From positions 1 to 27,506 of IMG/VR virus record IMGVR_UViG_3300005939_000034: a stretch of 27,506 nucleotides of DNA. One strand, 5' to 3'. The notes under the pieces were generated by a model. It saw only the letters and a program-made list of their open reading frames with translations, made no database searches and had not been told where the DNA came from. The position numbers and the translations under genes were made by a program. This DNA comes from a virus. Numbering within the stretch: the stretch's first letter is position 1; each line of letters starts with the position of its first letter. Positions 1 to 7,121 of the stretch are shown piece by piece.

Positions 1-311
1 TCACTTAACGGTACTGATCCTTTGTGACAAACATCATCTTTTGTTAAACCTTCAAGTGGATGATGTTTGTATTTCTTGGCTCTCTCTCCAGACAATGAAC
101 CAAGCGTATTGCTACCACTCAGGACACCGTCTATCCCCCTGCTAATGACATCAACAGGGATATCCAATACAATTGCACACCAAGTGTCCCCATACTCGCT
201 GAGGAAGAGCCTGGACTGTTCAGCGTACTTGTTTCCTTTCTGAATATTATCCAGGGCACCGTGTACCATCTGAACAGCTAGGTTTTTCATTGGATTGGAA
301 TTTATCATCAT
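1..311 (-). CDS. Unknown protein, 3' end outside window
   Basis: An open frame on the minus strand runs from tandem ATGs at 311 and 308 (a third in frame at 290) to the window edge without a stop, giving at least 103 codons. The product is soluble-looking, with a run VLDIPVDVISRGIDGVLSG and a later basic stretch ERAKKYKHH. I recognise no family. Its 5' end overlaps the preceding minus-strand gene (247-507) in a different frame, and no good SD is visible before any of the ATGs, so translation may be coupled to that gene. The open length and gene-like overlap argue that it is real; its function is unknown. Confidence 0.5.
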   Translation of the reverse strand, partial: MMINSNPMKNLAVQMVHGALDNIQKGNKYAEQSRLFLSEYGDTWCAIVLDIPVDVISRGIDGVLSGSNTLGSLSGERAKKYKHHPLEGLTKDDVCHKGSVPLS

Positions 312-507
312 AATTTACGAGCAGCCCAGTTTTGTATTCATCACATCTAGCCGTATAATCCTTTTTAAGCCATGCTACAGCAAAACATTCTGGAATATGG
401 TCAGGTAGTATAGGAGGATTGAAATCAGGCACGTCAAGGCCAGTATTCGTCTCTATGAACCAATCGGATTCATCTTGTTTGGTTATGTGCTCTGAAATAA
501 TTATCAT
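247..507 (-). CDS. Small acidic protein of unknown function
   Basis: This 86-aa frame starts at ATG 507, with an in-frame TAA just upstream. The product is acidic and rich in W/D/P (for example DVPDFNPPILPDHIPEC) and resembles no family I know. There is no SD; instead a good -10 hexamer ends only five bases before the ATG, so the mRNA may be leaderless. The 3' end overlaps the next minus-strand gene. It is read divergently from the regulator operon at 793 and so may belong to an early or lysogeny-type transcript. That role is inferred from orientation only. Confidence 0.45.
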   Translation of the reverse strand: MIIISEHITKQDESDWFIETNTGLDVPDFNPPILPDHIPECFAVAWLKKDYTARCDEYKTGLLVNYDDKFQSNEKPSCSDGTRCPG

Positions 508-512
508 ACAAT

Positions 513-541
513 ATTATATAATATTATTTTTCATATAGCAA
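513..541 (-). promoter_or_regulatory. Candidate sigma70-type promoter, minus strand
   Basis: On the minus strand a -35-like TTGCTA (541-536) is followed after 17 bases by a perfect TATAAT (518-513). The expected transcription start falls at about position 507, the A of the ATG of the 86-aa gene, so the transcript would have essentially no leader. The surrounding ATTATATAAT (513-522) is a perfect palindrome, so a TATAAT also reads on the + strand at 517-522 and could fire towards the GC-rich segment. No good + strand -35 is visible. Confidence 0.45.
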
Positions 542-630
542 TGGAGGACGCAGGCGTTAAGCCTGGAGTCCGGAGTTGCGTACTGGTGGGGAGTTTCCGA
601 AGGGCAGGGTCGCTCAATCGGCGCTAGCCT
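541..630. other. GC-rich, hairpin-forming segment (possible structured RNA)
   Basis: These 90 bases contain 56 G/C (62%), whereas the 40 bases before them contain only four. On the + strand a hairpin is clear: GGAC (546-549) and CAGGC (551-555) pair with GCCTG (561-565) and GTCC (568-571) around a GTTAA loop. Further possible pairs are CGGA (571-574) with TCCG (596-599) and CGC with GCG around 611-623. A + strand -10 lies at 517-522, which would start an RNA just before it. It does not look like a tRNA, tmRNA or SRP RNA. Both a 28-codon + frame (541-627) and a 65-codon minus frame cross it, but neither looks like a protein I know. Confidence 0.4.
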
Positions 631-685
631 ATAACACTTAAGGTACTTGTTTTTGCTAATGATACCGGTTGGTTTGAATACATCT

Positions 686-727
686 ACATACCACACAGGG
701 TATATCAACATACCACACAGGGTATAT
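686..727. repeat. Two 20-bp direct repeats with internal dyads (operator-like)
   Basis: The unit ACATACCACACAGGGTATAT occurs at 686-705 and again, identical, at 708-727, so the two copies are 22 bp apart, about two helical turns. Each copy contains ATACC and GGTAT as inverted halves separated by six bases (688-692/699-703 and 710-714/721-725). The palindrome GGTATACC recurs at 760-767 inside the spacer of the proposed promoter of the ribbon-helix-helix gene, and a single ATACC lies at 662-666. Tandem dyads on one helix face are typical of operators for small dimeric repressors. The adjacent RHH protein is the obvious candidate ligand, but this is inference. Confidence 0.6.
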
Positions 728-745
728 TTAGAAGTATGTATTGCA

Positions 746-774
746 TTGTAATACGTAATGGTATACCTTATGTT
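746..774 (+). promoter_or_regulatory. Candidate promoter for the RHH/RepL-like operon, with internal palindrome
   Basis: TTGTAA (746-751) and TATGTT (769-774) are 17 bp apart, each matching four of six consensus bases. The palindrome GGTATACC (760-767) fills the end of the spacer, where a bound repressor would exclude RNA polymerase. The expected start, near 781, leaves a leader of about a dozen bases carrying the SD GGAGG at 784-788. Confidence 0.4.
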
Positions 775-792
775 TAAACAAATGGAGGATGT

Positions 793-954
793 ATGAACAA
801 GGATGCACCAATAACGATGCGGATAACACCAACCTTAAAGCTTAAATTAGCAAAGATTGCCACCGAGGAAGAACGTTCCTTAAGCGCAACAATACGGAGG
901 GCTATACGTGAGTACGTTGAAAAGAGAGAAACCAAGGTTCTCGGTGAGGTTTGA
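793..954 (+). CDS. Small ribbon-helix-helix DNA-binding protein (CopG/Arc-like)
   Basis: This 53-aa protein starts at ATG 793, four bases after a GGAGG SD (784-788). Residues 7-11 (ITMRI) look like the beta strand that enters DNA. They are followed by helix A (about 14-26, TLKLKLAKIATEE) and helix B (about 29-44, SLSATIRRAIREYVEK), with the S-hydroxyl turn between them, which is the standard ribbon-helix-helix layout. Such proteins bind tandem operators as dimers and usually repress their own promoter. The repeats at 686-727 and the palindrome at 760-767 fit this. The gene overlaps the next one by 47 bases in another frame, so the two are co-transcribed and probably co-regulated. Confidence 0.75.
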   Translation: MNKDAPITMRITPTLKLKLAKIATEEERSLSATIRRAIREYVEKRETKVLGEV

Positions 955-1246
955 TGAGTTTGATAACTTTGCTGAGAATTGCAAGAGTCCAATGGCTACA
1001 AGATTGTTTGCTGTATTGGCAAGAAGGATGAAGTTTGATATGGCTAATACTGTGTTTATAGAGCAATCAGCTATAGCTAATCGTATGGATACAACACAAC
1101 CTTCTACTAGTAGGGCCATATCTGTATTGGTTAAATGGAAAGCTTTAAAGAAAGTTAAGGGTGGATATATGCTTAGTCCTTATTTTATTTTTATTGGATC
1201 AGAAGAGCAAAGAGTGCAAACTATTGCAAGGTGGAATAATATATGA
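908..1246 (+). CDS. RepL-like winged-helix protein (replication initiator or regulator)
   Basis: The 112-aa protein is best started at GTG 908, seven bases after GGAGG at 896-900. After a basic N-terminus (KREKPRFSVRF), residues about 28-100 form a winged helix-turn-helix: TRLFAVLARRM, then FIEQSAIANRM, then TSRAISVLVKWKALKKV. The wing and following motif GGYMLSPYFIFIG closely match the YMLNP-x-FIF-x-G signature of RepL-type plasmid initiators and their phage relatives. It is shorter than plasmid RepL proteins. It overlaps the RHH gene upstream and shares an ATGA with the terminase small-subunit gene downstream. It could be an initiator or a transcription factor. Confidence 0.6.
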   Translation: MSTLKREKPRFSVRFDEFDNFAENCKSPMATRLFAVLARRMKFDMANTVFIEQSAIANRMDTTQPSTSRAISVLVKWKALKKVKGGYMLSPYFIFIGSEEQRVQTIARWNNI

Positions 1247-2115
1247 GTTGGGACCCAGGAGTCAAGGTTAGCGCTAAGGATACCAAGATACAAAGGTCAG
1301 AGCCAGTTGTTATGACTAATGTAATTGATGGCGAGAATACCCCAATACCGATAGATGCTACTGAGTTGACAATACATCAGGTTAGAGCATGTGCTCCGAC
1401 TGGTGTTAGAAAGAATATAACTCAGAAGATAGTGGATCTTATTAATTCATCAATTGACGACAGTGAGATTAGGGATGTCTATAGGGAGAACGTTCTTTCT
1501 TGGATCAATGTGTTACAGGAGGGTAAGTGGAAGATTAGTGATTATGCCAACGCTGTAAAGTATGTCACGTATAAACTGCTTGGCGATACTCAGATGAGTT
1601 CTTGGGTCAAGGTGTTCCCAGACAGGTTCCAGAGACTGGTTGATAAGGGGGTCCCGAATAAGAATATATCTGCTCATGTTACAATGTACAACAAGACACC
1701 GTTGGTGTTGAAGATACATGAGAGAACATTGCCCGCTATACATTTGCTTAATAGTGATATCCTTCAGGAAGCTATTAATGTTGAGGCAACGTTGATGAGG
1801 ACATCTAGCAGTGATACCGTTAGAATGAAAGCGGCAGCTATCCTAATAGAGCACTTAAAGGCCCCTGAGAGCTTGAAGGTGGATATTAATGTTGGTGTAA
1901 GCAATGATACTGTGGAGGATCTTAGGAGTATCACAAGAGCCTTGGCTGTCGAGCAAAAGAGGATGATAGAGTCTGGTGGTATGAGCGCAAAAGGTATCGC
2001 TGAGATGGATGTCATTAGGAGAAGAGAAGATGCTATTGATGCTGAGTTTAAGGAGATGGAACCTGATCCGGTTAATAGGAATAATTTGGTTAAAGACTTT
2101 TGGCCTGGAGGCTAA
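1243..2115 (+). CDS. terS: Probable terminase small subunit
   Basis: This 290-aa protein is encoded directly before the large terminase gene and overlaps the RepL-like gene by ATGA. It is mainly helical, with an N-terminal half that could hold the DNA-binding helices. A conserved-looking C-terminal region follows: SSDTVRMKAAAILIEHLKAPESL, then DVIRRREDAIDAEF, then a tail ending in KDFWPGG. Small subunits recognise the packaging site, form a ring and stimulate TerL. The call rests mostly on position, size and the helical C-terminal pattern seen in other podovirus small terminases; no catalytic motif is expected. Confidence 0.65.
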   Translation: MSWDPGVKVSAKDTKIQRSEPVVMTNVIDGENTPIPIDATELTIHQVRACAPTGVRKNITQKIVDLINSSIDDSEIRDVYRENVLSWINVLQEGKWKISDYANAVKYVTYKLLGDTQMSSWVKVFPDRFQRLVDKGVPNKNISAHVTMYNKTPLVLKIHERTLPAIHLLNSDILQEAINVEATLMRTSSSDTVRMKAAAILIEHLKAPESLKVDINVGVSNDTVEDLRSITRALAVEQKRMIESGGMSAKGIAEMDVIRRREDAIDAEFKEMEPDPVNRNNLVKDFWPGG

Positions 2116-2116
2116 T

Positions 2117-2188
2117 GTGAGGAAAAAGTACTGTAGATTCTATTCGATGTTCTTTGAAATTTTGGTTAATGGTAGGATTGTAGTATGA
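2117..2188 (+). CDS. 23-codon ORF leading into TerL
   Basis: A GTG at 2117 lies five bases after a strong GGAGG (2107-2111) at the very end of the small-subunit gene. Its frame gives MRKKYCRFYSMFFEI and further residues, 23 in all. It ends in TGA at 2186-2188, overlapping the TerL ATG (2185) as ATGA. TerL has its own weaker AGGA at 2174-2177. The frame could be a coupling leader peptide or a chance reading of the spacer. Confidence 0.3.
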   Translation: MRKKYCRFYSMFFEILVNGRIVV

Positions 2189-3789
2189 GTCAATTAGTTA
2201 AGAAGACTGTAGAGGATTGGCTCAGAGATGTGGACTACGGTGATGATCCAAACTATGTACCAAGTGAGTTTGCGTTAGAGTTTATCAACTTTATCAAGAT
2301 GGTCAATGGTGATAAGGGTGAAGAGAATGCAAGTCCTGTTATTCACTTTAAGTGGTTAGACAACCTTTGTAATAGGAAACAGGACAGTGTTGCATTGTGT
2401 GCAAGGGGGTTCGCCAAATCAAGCATCTTTGCTGAGTATTTCTATCTTTATTTGGCTGTATTTGGATCGATTCCAGGGTTCGGAATAGTTGACTATGCAT
2501 TGTATATTAGTGATAGTATTGACAACGGTGTTAAGAAGATGAGGAACAGAATAGAAAGGAGATACCAGAACAGCGAGTTCCTTCAAGAATATATAACAAA
2601 GAGCAAGATAACTGATCAAAGATGGTACTTTGTTAATAAGTTTGGTAAGGAGTTCGTTGTTACTGGTCACGGTGTAAGTACTGGAGTCAGGGGAACAGTT
2701 GAGCTTAATACTCGACCACAGCTTGCCATACTGGACGATCTTATTAGTGATGAGGATGCTAGGAGTAAAACTGTTATTGATAAGGTTGAAGATGTTGTTT
2801 ATTCGGCTATTGACAATGCGTTGCATCCAAGTAGAAGAAAGATAATATGGTGTGGAACTCCATTTAATGCTAAAGATCCATTGTATAAGGCGGTAGAGAG
2901 TGGTGCTTGGTATGTTAGTGTGTTTCCAGTGTGTCAAGAATTTCCGTGTAAAAAGGAAGAGTTCAGAGGTGGCTGGGAAGACAGGTTTCCGTATGAATTT
3001 GTTAAGGCTAGATACGATAAAGCTGTGTTGACTGGGAAGATCAATAGTTTTAACCAGGAGCTTATGTTGAGGATTATGAGTGACGAGGAAAGATTGATTG
3101 AGGATGGTGATTTACAGTGGTACAAGCGAAGAAGTGTGGTTAAGAACAAGGGTGCATACAACTTTTATATTACTACAGACTTTGCGACTAGCGATAAGGA
3201 ACATGCAGACTTTAGTGTTCAGAATGTTTGGGGCCTGAATAGTATTGGTGATTGGTATTGGGTTGACGGTGTATGTAAGAAAATGTTGATGGACGAGAGC
3301 ATGAATCATTTGTTTAGATTGGCTCAAAAGTGGCAACCACAGTCGGTTGGAGTTGAGATAACTGGACAACAGGGTGGGTTTCTTTCTTGGATCAAACAGT
3401 TGATGAACGACAGGAACAACTTCTTTAATTTAGCTTGTCCTATTGGTTCAAATAAGCCTGGATTGAGGCCAACGAAGGATAAGATGAGTAGGTTCCAGAT
3501 GAATGCTGTGCCTCTGTTCAAGGCAGGTAAGATACACTTTCCAGAAGAGTTGATGGAGAGTAGTGAGTTAATGGAAATACTTCAGGAGTTGAGATTGGCT
3601 ACCATAAAAGGGTTTAAGTCGGCTCACGACGACCAGATAGATACTGTTAGTATGTTGGGTGAGATGGAGACATGGAGACCAAGTGGTGCTGAATATGAGG
3701 ATGAGACAGCTAAGCCTGCTGGTGATGGTGGAGTATGGGGTAATAGGTCGTTGGATGAGGATAGTGAGGAAAGCTCTTACTTTGTTTGA
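2185..3789 (+). CDS. terL: Terminase large subunit (packaging ATPase/nuclease)
   Basis: This 534-aa motor protein translocates DNA into the prohead and cuts it. The ATPase half carries a Walker A variant CARGFAKSS (about 72-80), in which arginine precedes GFAKS as in many phage terminases. It also has a Walker B QLAILDDL (179-186) and the coupling motif IWCGTPFN (221-228). The C-terminal RNase-H-like nuclease half shows TDFA with D332, the acidic GVEITGQQGG (E391) and SAHDDQIDTVS (D482/D483/D486), which together give the metal-binding triad. Length and layout are normal and intact. In gene order and size it recalls N4-type podovirus terminases. It starts with AGGA seven bases upstream. Confidence 0.93.
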   Translation: MSQLVKKTVEDWLRDVDYGDDPNYVPSEFALEFINFIKMVNGDKGEENASPVIHFKWLDNLCNRKQDSVALCARGFAKSSIFAEYFYLYLAVFGSIPGFGIVDYALYISDSIDNGVKKMRNRIERRYQNSEFLQEYITKSKITDQRWYFVNKFGKEFVVTGHGVSTGVRGTVELNTRPQLAILDDLISDEDARSKTVIDKVEDVVYSAIDNALHPSRRKIIWCGTPFNAKDPLYKAVESGAWYVSVFPVCQEFPCKKEEFRGGWEDRFPYEFVKARYDKAVLTGKINSFNQELMLRIMSDEERLIEDGDLQWYKRRSVVKNKGAYNFYITTDFATSDKEHADFSVQNVWGLNSIGDWYWVDGVCKKMLMDESMNHLFRLAQKWQPQSVGVEITGQQGGFLSWIKQLMNDRNNFFNLACPIGSNKPGLRPTKDKMSRFQMNAVPLFKAGKIHFPEELMESSELMEILQELRLATIKGFKSAHDDQIDTVSMLGEMETWRPSGAEYEDETAKPAGDGGVWGNRSLDEDSEESSYFV

Positions 3790-3847
3790 CATTGCTATTT
3801 GTTTGGTTTATAAAGGTTGTATCAATTAACTATGCGTGGAGCAAATA

Positions 3848-4501
3848 ATGTTAGTGTATGAGTATATCAACTTGCTAGTAGCAAGTGAATTAAAGCCTCT
3901 TGGCTTAGCGAATATAGGTGGTGATTTCAGAGATGAGATCCAAGAGAAGAATCTCCAAGATATCATTGGCCTCCTTAATTTAGCGAACTCAGCTTTACAT
4001 GAAAAGTTTGCCCTCCTTCAGAAAGAATTCCTACTAGAAGACATAGAGAACAATAAAACATTTGCGTTGCCAGATGACTTTGTTTATCCAATTAATGCTG
4101 CGCTAGAAGATGGGACTCAGGTTCCTCTTAATAATGAACGTAAAGTGTTGGTTGATAAGACTGACAAGGCATTGAGCTTAATGTTTCCTGAGCCATTTGT
4201 TTGTTTGGTTAAAGGAGAGGATCTCAATAGTCAGGTTAGGGTTAGTTTGATTTACATTGCAAGTCCGAAAAAGGTAACTGGACCGACAGATAAGATTTCT
4301 ATTACAAGTGCATTCACACAAGCCATACTTGATTACGTTGCGTATAAAGCGTTCCTTGGTGTTGACGGACATGTTGATAAGACAAACAATACTTACTATA
4401 TGAGATACATCGCCGACTGTAAGGCCATTGAAACAAGCGGTCTTGCTGCAATCGATAATCTTAATAGTAACGTTAAGCTTGAAGAGAGAGGATTTGTATG
4501 A
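3848..4501 (+). CDS. Head-tail adaptor-type protein
   Basis: The protein is 217 aa from ATG 3848, which has GGAG (3838-3841) six bases upstream. The alternative GTG at 3836 lies on that SD and is less likely. The N-terminal half is helical (LVYEYINLLVASELKPLG, then a NLQDIIGLLNLANSALHEKF run). A beta-rich middle, with the LPDDF-x-YPI step typical of connector proteins, and a C-terminal helix pair follow (TSAFTQAILDYVAYKAFL then YYMRYIADCKAI). This resembles the family of podovirus adaptor or head-completion proteins that sit under the portal. The position right after terminase and before the tail genes fits. The assignment is by pattern and context. Confidence 0.55.
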   Translation: MLVYEYINLLVASELKPLGLANIGGDFRDEIQEKNLQDIIGLLNLANSALHEKFALLQKEFLLEDIENNKTFALPDDFVYPINAALEDGTQVPLNNERKVLVDKTDKALSLMFPEPFVCLVKGEDLNSQVRVSLIYIASPKKVTGPTDKISITSAFTQAILDYVAYKAFLGVDGHVDKTNNTYYMRYIADCKAIETSGLAAIDNLNSNVKLEERGFV

Positions 4502-4575
4502 ATAAATTTATACATACAGTATCTCAAGACAAATTGTTAGAAGTTCTGAACTATAACGCTACCATGGAGCAATAG
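4498..4575 (+). CDS. 25-codon ORF between adaptor and tail genes
   Basis: The ATG at 4498 overlaps the adaptor stop as ATGA, with a purine-rich GAGAGAGG just upstream. It encodes MNKFIHTVSQDKLLEVLNY plus six residues and a TAG. No family is recognised. It may be a real micro-protein or a device keeping ribosomes close to the next start at 4580. Confidence 0.3.
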   Translation: MNKFIHTVSQDKLLEVLNYNATMEQ

Positions 4576-4579
4576 TATA

Positions 4580-5059
4580 ATGTCTAGTAATTTTAATTCA
4601 TTTGATCCATATAATATTTCTAACAATAAGTATACAGATACTATATTCATATCAGCACAAGACAGACTTGAAGAGGTTGTTGTCGATCTCAGGTCTAGCG
4701 ACTGTCAGAGTGAAGATTCATTATATTCTCAATGGGAGTGGCCAGACCTGAGTCTTGCTGGTTTTAATGAAGTAATAATGTACATAAAAGAAGAAAACTC
4801 CGATGAGCTTCATAGTGAAATTATTGGAGTTCCAATGCAACCACTTGAAGAAGGTAAGGTTATATTTAGGTTCGACGGTGCTTCGTTTGGAGGTGAGCAT
4901 GGTAAATATATTGGATTGGTTGAAGTTAGATATAAGGGGTCTGACAGAAGTGGTGATAGAATAGTTACTGCTAGAAACTATATACCTTTTGAAGTTAGAG
5001 AGGATTTCTATTGTAATCCATTCGATGAATATTTCAAAGAATGTGCAGGAGGTAAGTAA
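4580..5059 (+). CDS. Beta-rich tail/baseplate-type protein (BppU-N-like fold suspected)
   Basis: This 159-aa protein is started at ATG 4580, with GGAG 10 bases upstream. It reads as an immunoglobulin-like beta sandwich: FISAQDRLEEVVVDL, then EVIMYIKEENS, then EGKVIFRFDG, then GKYIGLVEVRYKG, ending with NYIPFEVREDF. The last pieces match the closing strands of the small domain found on phage baseplate and fibre attachment proteins (compare 13966-14337). No catalytic motif is seen. It probably anchors or decorates the fibre complex encoded downstream. Confidence 0.45.
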   Translation: MSSNFNSFDPYNISNNKYTDTIFISAQDRLEEVVVDLRSSDCQSEDSLYSQWEWPDLSLAGFNEVIMYIKEENSDELHSEIIGVPMQPLEEGKVIFRFDGASFGGEHGKYIGLVEVRYKGSDRSGDRIVTARNYIPFEVREDFYCNPFDEYFKECAGGK

Positions 5060-5814
5060 TGGCTGTTTGGGCATTCGCATGTAAGATTGAATCTAGTCTA
5101 AACAGATGGTTCGACGGCACTGATCAAGATGTTTATTTTAAAGATAGTCTTGGTTATGATATTACAAAAAACAAAATTGATCCAATTGATGCCTTAGATG
5201 AGCAACGTAAGGTATTGTACAAGTATATTAGTCAAGTACGTAGTGGACTTGGTACTGCATTGTTCAATGAAACACAATTCAATGTAGGTGTTAGAAGATT
5301 GTCTGATTTTGATGACGCAATCTTTATGCAAGAAGATATTAATATTGATTTGTCTAGGGCTATAGTAAGGCTTAATGATATAATATATCCAGTTGAATAT
5401 TTTAATAAAGAGATTAGTTTTTCCAAAGTAGATTCTGTTGATACTGACGATAGTCTATATGGAAACATATCTGATGGAACAATTGATGATGGATTTGTTG
5501 AAGATAATTCATTTGTTAGTGATGTAACTGAGATTGGACTTACTAAAACTATCCAATATGATGCAACTGATAGTGTTAGCTTTATTGAGCATTTTACTGC
5601 ACAAATTGGTGGGAAGAGTATCTGTGATCTACTTGAAGTAGAAGATTCCATTACCAAAGAGTTTAATAATGAAGTTGGTGATGAAGGTAATTATAGTCCG
5701 TTTAATTCGTTTTTATTTAATGAGTTAATAATTAATGGTAGTAATAATGAGTCTACAGTCATTACGGTTGTTGGACTTACAGAAGAAGTACAAATTATTG
5801 TAACAGGAGTATAG
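5059..5814 (+). CDS. Unknown structural protein of the fibre cluster
   Basis: This 251-aa protein's ATG overlaps the upstream TAA, with a strong AGGAGG seven bases away. The N-terminal third (AVWAFACKIESSLNRWFDGTD) is mixed helical and strand. From about residue 90 it is repetitive, acidic and serine/aspartate-rich, with alternating short hydrophobics (SDFDDAIFMQEDINIDLS, later ITVVGLTEEVQIIVTGV). That low-complexity beta-repeat style is common in fibre shafts. I do not recognise a family. It is assigned to the fibre complex from its neighbours only. Confidence 0.4.
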   Translation: MAVWAFACKIESSLNRWFDGTDQDVYFKDSLGYDITKNKIDPIDALDEQRKVLYKYISQVRSGLGTALFNETQFNVGVRRLSDFDDAIFMQEDINIDLSRAIVRLNDIIYPVEYFNKEISFSKVDSVDTDDSLYGNISDGTIDDGFVEDNSFVSDVTEIGLTKTIQYDATDSVSFIEHFTAQIGGKSICDLLEVEDSITKEFNNEVGDEGNYSPFNSFLFNELIINGSNNESTVITVVGLTEEVQIIVTGV

Positions 5815-5815
5815 G

Positions 5816-6247
5816 ATGAACGTAAAAGCGAATGTAAAAGTCACAGGTAAGCTTCAAGTGCTTATGAACGGAAACCTTCACAGCGAATTTAACAACCTTG
5901 TTGTTGATGCCGGTAAAGAATGGGTTGCCGGTATGATGACTGGTGTTGGAAATGCAATGACCCATATGGAGGTTGGTTCAGGTACTGCTAGCGCAGCTGC
6001 TGGACAAACTGCATTAGTTAGTGCTGTGGACCGTAATGCTTTACAAACTGCCGGTGGTTCTCTTACTGCCAATACAGTTCAGTATGCATGTACTTGGGGT
6101 AATGGTGATGGTGATGGTGCTCTGACTGAAGCTGGACTATTCGATCAAGCAACTGGTGGTGTAATGCTTGCACGTACAGTGTTTGACGTTGTTAACAAGG
6201 GTGATGGTGACGTTATGACAATTATATGGACAATTACTGTAGCATAA
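5816..6247 (+). CDS. Small beta-structured fibre/decoration protein
   Basis: The 143-aa protein starts at ATG 5816, six bases after AGGAG. Its strands are ordered as in a widespread phage tail-associated family: an opening VTGKLQVLMNG, the turn NLVVDAGKEWVAGMM, the site MEVGSGTASAAAGQTAL, then an ALTEAGLFDQATGGVMLARTVF stretch and a closing MTIIWTITVA strand. Members are found beside fibre genes and are thought to be structural. Its exact role here, shaft, tip or decoration, cannot be told from sequence. Confidence 0.55.
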   Translation: MNVKANVKVTGKLQVLMNGNLHSEFNNLVVDAGKEWVAGMMTGVGNAMTHMEVGSGTASAAAGQTALVSAVDRNALQTAGGSLTANTVQYACTWGNGDGDGALTEAGLFDQATGGVMLARTVFDVVNKGDGDVMTIIWTITVA

Positions 6248-6278
6248 CGTTAGTTTATAACCAGAAAGAGGGTTAGAT

Positions 6279-7121
6279 ATGAAAGTTAGATATAGCAATA
6301 ATGCTTCTACGGTACTTAACTCTCCGGTTGAGGTTGGCCATACTGTGATGATTGTTGCAAGTGCTTCACAGTTTCCAATCCTCTCTTCTGGAGATTGGAT
6401 GTATGTTACTGTAGAAGAAGAAGTAATAAAGGTTACAAATACAAGTGGTAATGTATTCACTTGTGAAGCTTTTAATCAAGCACATGGTGCTGCTAGTAGT
6501 GTTGAAGGTCGTATTACTATTGAGGTTATGAACGATGCGCAAGATGCAGATATCTACGATACTGCAAGCGATGAACCAGATAATGGATCAATGCGACATG
6601 GAGAGATGTTTGTAAATACAACAGATCTTAAGTTTGGTATTGGTGATCCATATGGAAATCCTATTGATATTATAGCAGTTAAATTTCATTCATTATCAGC
6701 TAAATATTATGTTGGAGATATTGTTGTTTATGGTTTAAATATTTGGCGCTGTATTCAAGAACATACTGCATCTGTATTTAACAATACAATGTGGGTTGCT
6801 ATTGGTTCAGGTGGAAACACTTCAGTAAATGTTGTAGAAACATCAGGAGCAATTGTTATAGACGTATCTCTTGGTGATGTATTTACTATAAATATTGCTG
6901 GAGCAACAAGTATTTATTTTACTGGTTTTGAATCTAATTTACATAAAACTATAATGTTAATACTTAATAGTTCTAATCATAACATTACTTGGAGCCCAGC
7001 TGTTAAGTGGCCAGGTGGATCAGTTCCAACATTGTCTGCATATAGAGATAGACTTGTCTTTTGTAGTGAGGATGGTGGTTTTAATATTGATGGTGGTGTT
7101 TGTGGGGTAGGGTATGTTTAA
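6279..7121 (+). CDS. Tail-fibre protein with carbohydrate-binding-like module
   Basis: The 280-aa protein has a GAGGG SD before ATG 6279. Residues about 105-131 (RHGEMFVNTTDLKFGIG, then DPYGNPIDI) match the GE-x-x-VNT-x-D-x-K-x-x-x-G repeat of phage fibre shafts. Residues about 141-176 (KYYVGDIVVYGLNIWRC, then W172) have the Y-x-x-GDIVVY-x-x-x-x-W spacing of CBM5/12 chitin-binding-type modules. The C-terminal part is a beta-strand trimer-like stretch. This suggests sugar binding at the cell surface. It overlaps the collar gene by eight bases. Confidence 0.55.
   Translation: MKVRYSNNASTVLNSPVEVGHTVMIVASASQFPILSSGDWMYVTVEEEVIKVTNTSGNVFTCEAFNQAHGAASSVEGRITIEVMNDAQDADIYDTASDEPDNGSMRHGEMFVNTTDLKFGIGDPYGNPIDIIAVKFHSLSAKYYVGDIVVYGLNIWRCIQEHTASVFNNTMWVAIGSGGNTSVNVVETSGAIVIDVSLGDVFTINIAGATSIYFTGFESNLHKTIMLILNSSNHNITWSPAVKWPGGSVPTLSAYRDRLVFCSEDGGFNIDGGVCGVGYV

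Noticed and set aside
541-627. 28-codon + strand frame starting MEDAGVKPGV
   Set aside because: It is short, without SD, and lies in a segment better explained by RNA structure.
541-640. tRNA, tmRNA, SRP RNA or group I intron in the GC-rich segment
   Set aside because: No T-loop GGTTCGAAT-type box, no tmRNA or SRP core motif, and no group I P/Q/R/S elements could be seen on either strand.
514-711. 65-aa minus-strand frame crossing the GC-rich segment
   Set aside because: Its start lies in an operator-like repeat, it has no SD, and the product (rich in C, P and Y) does not look like a protein family.
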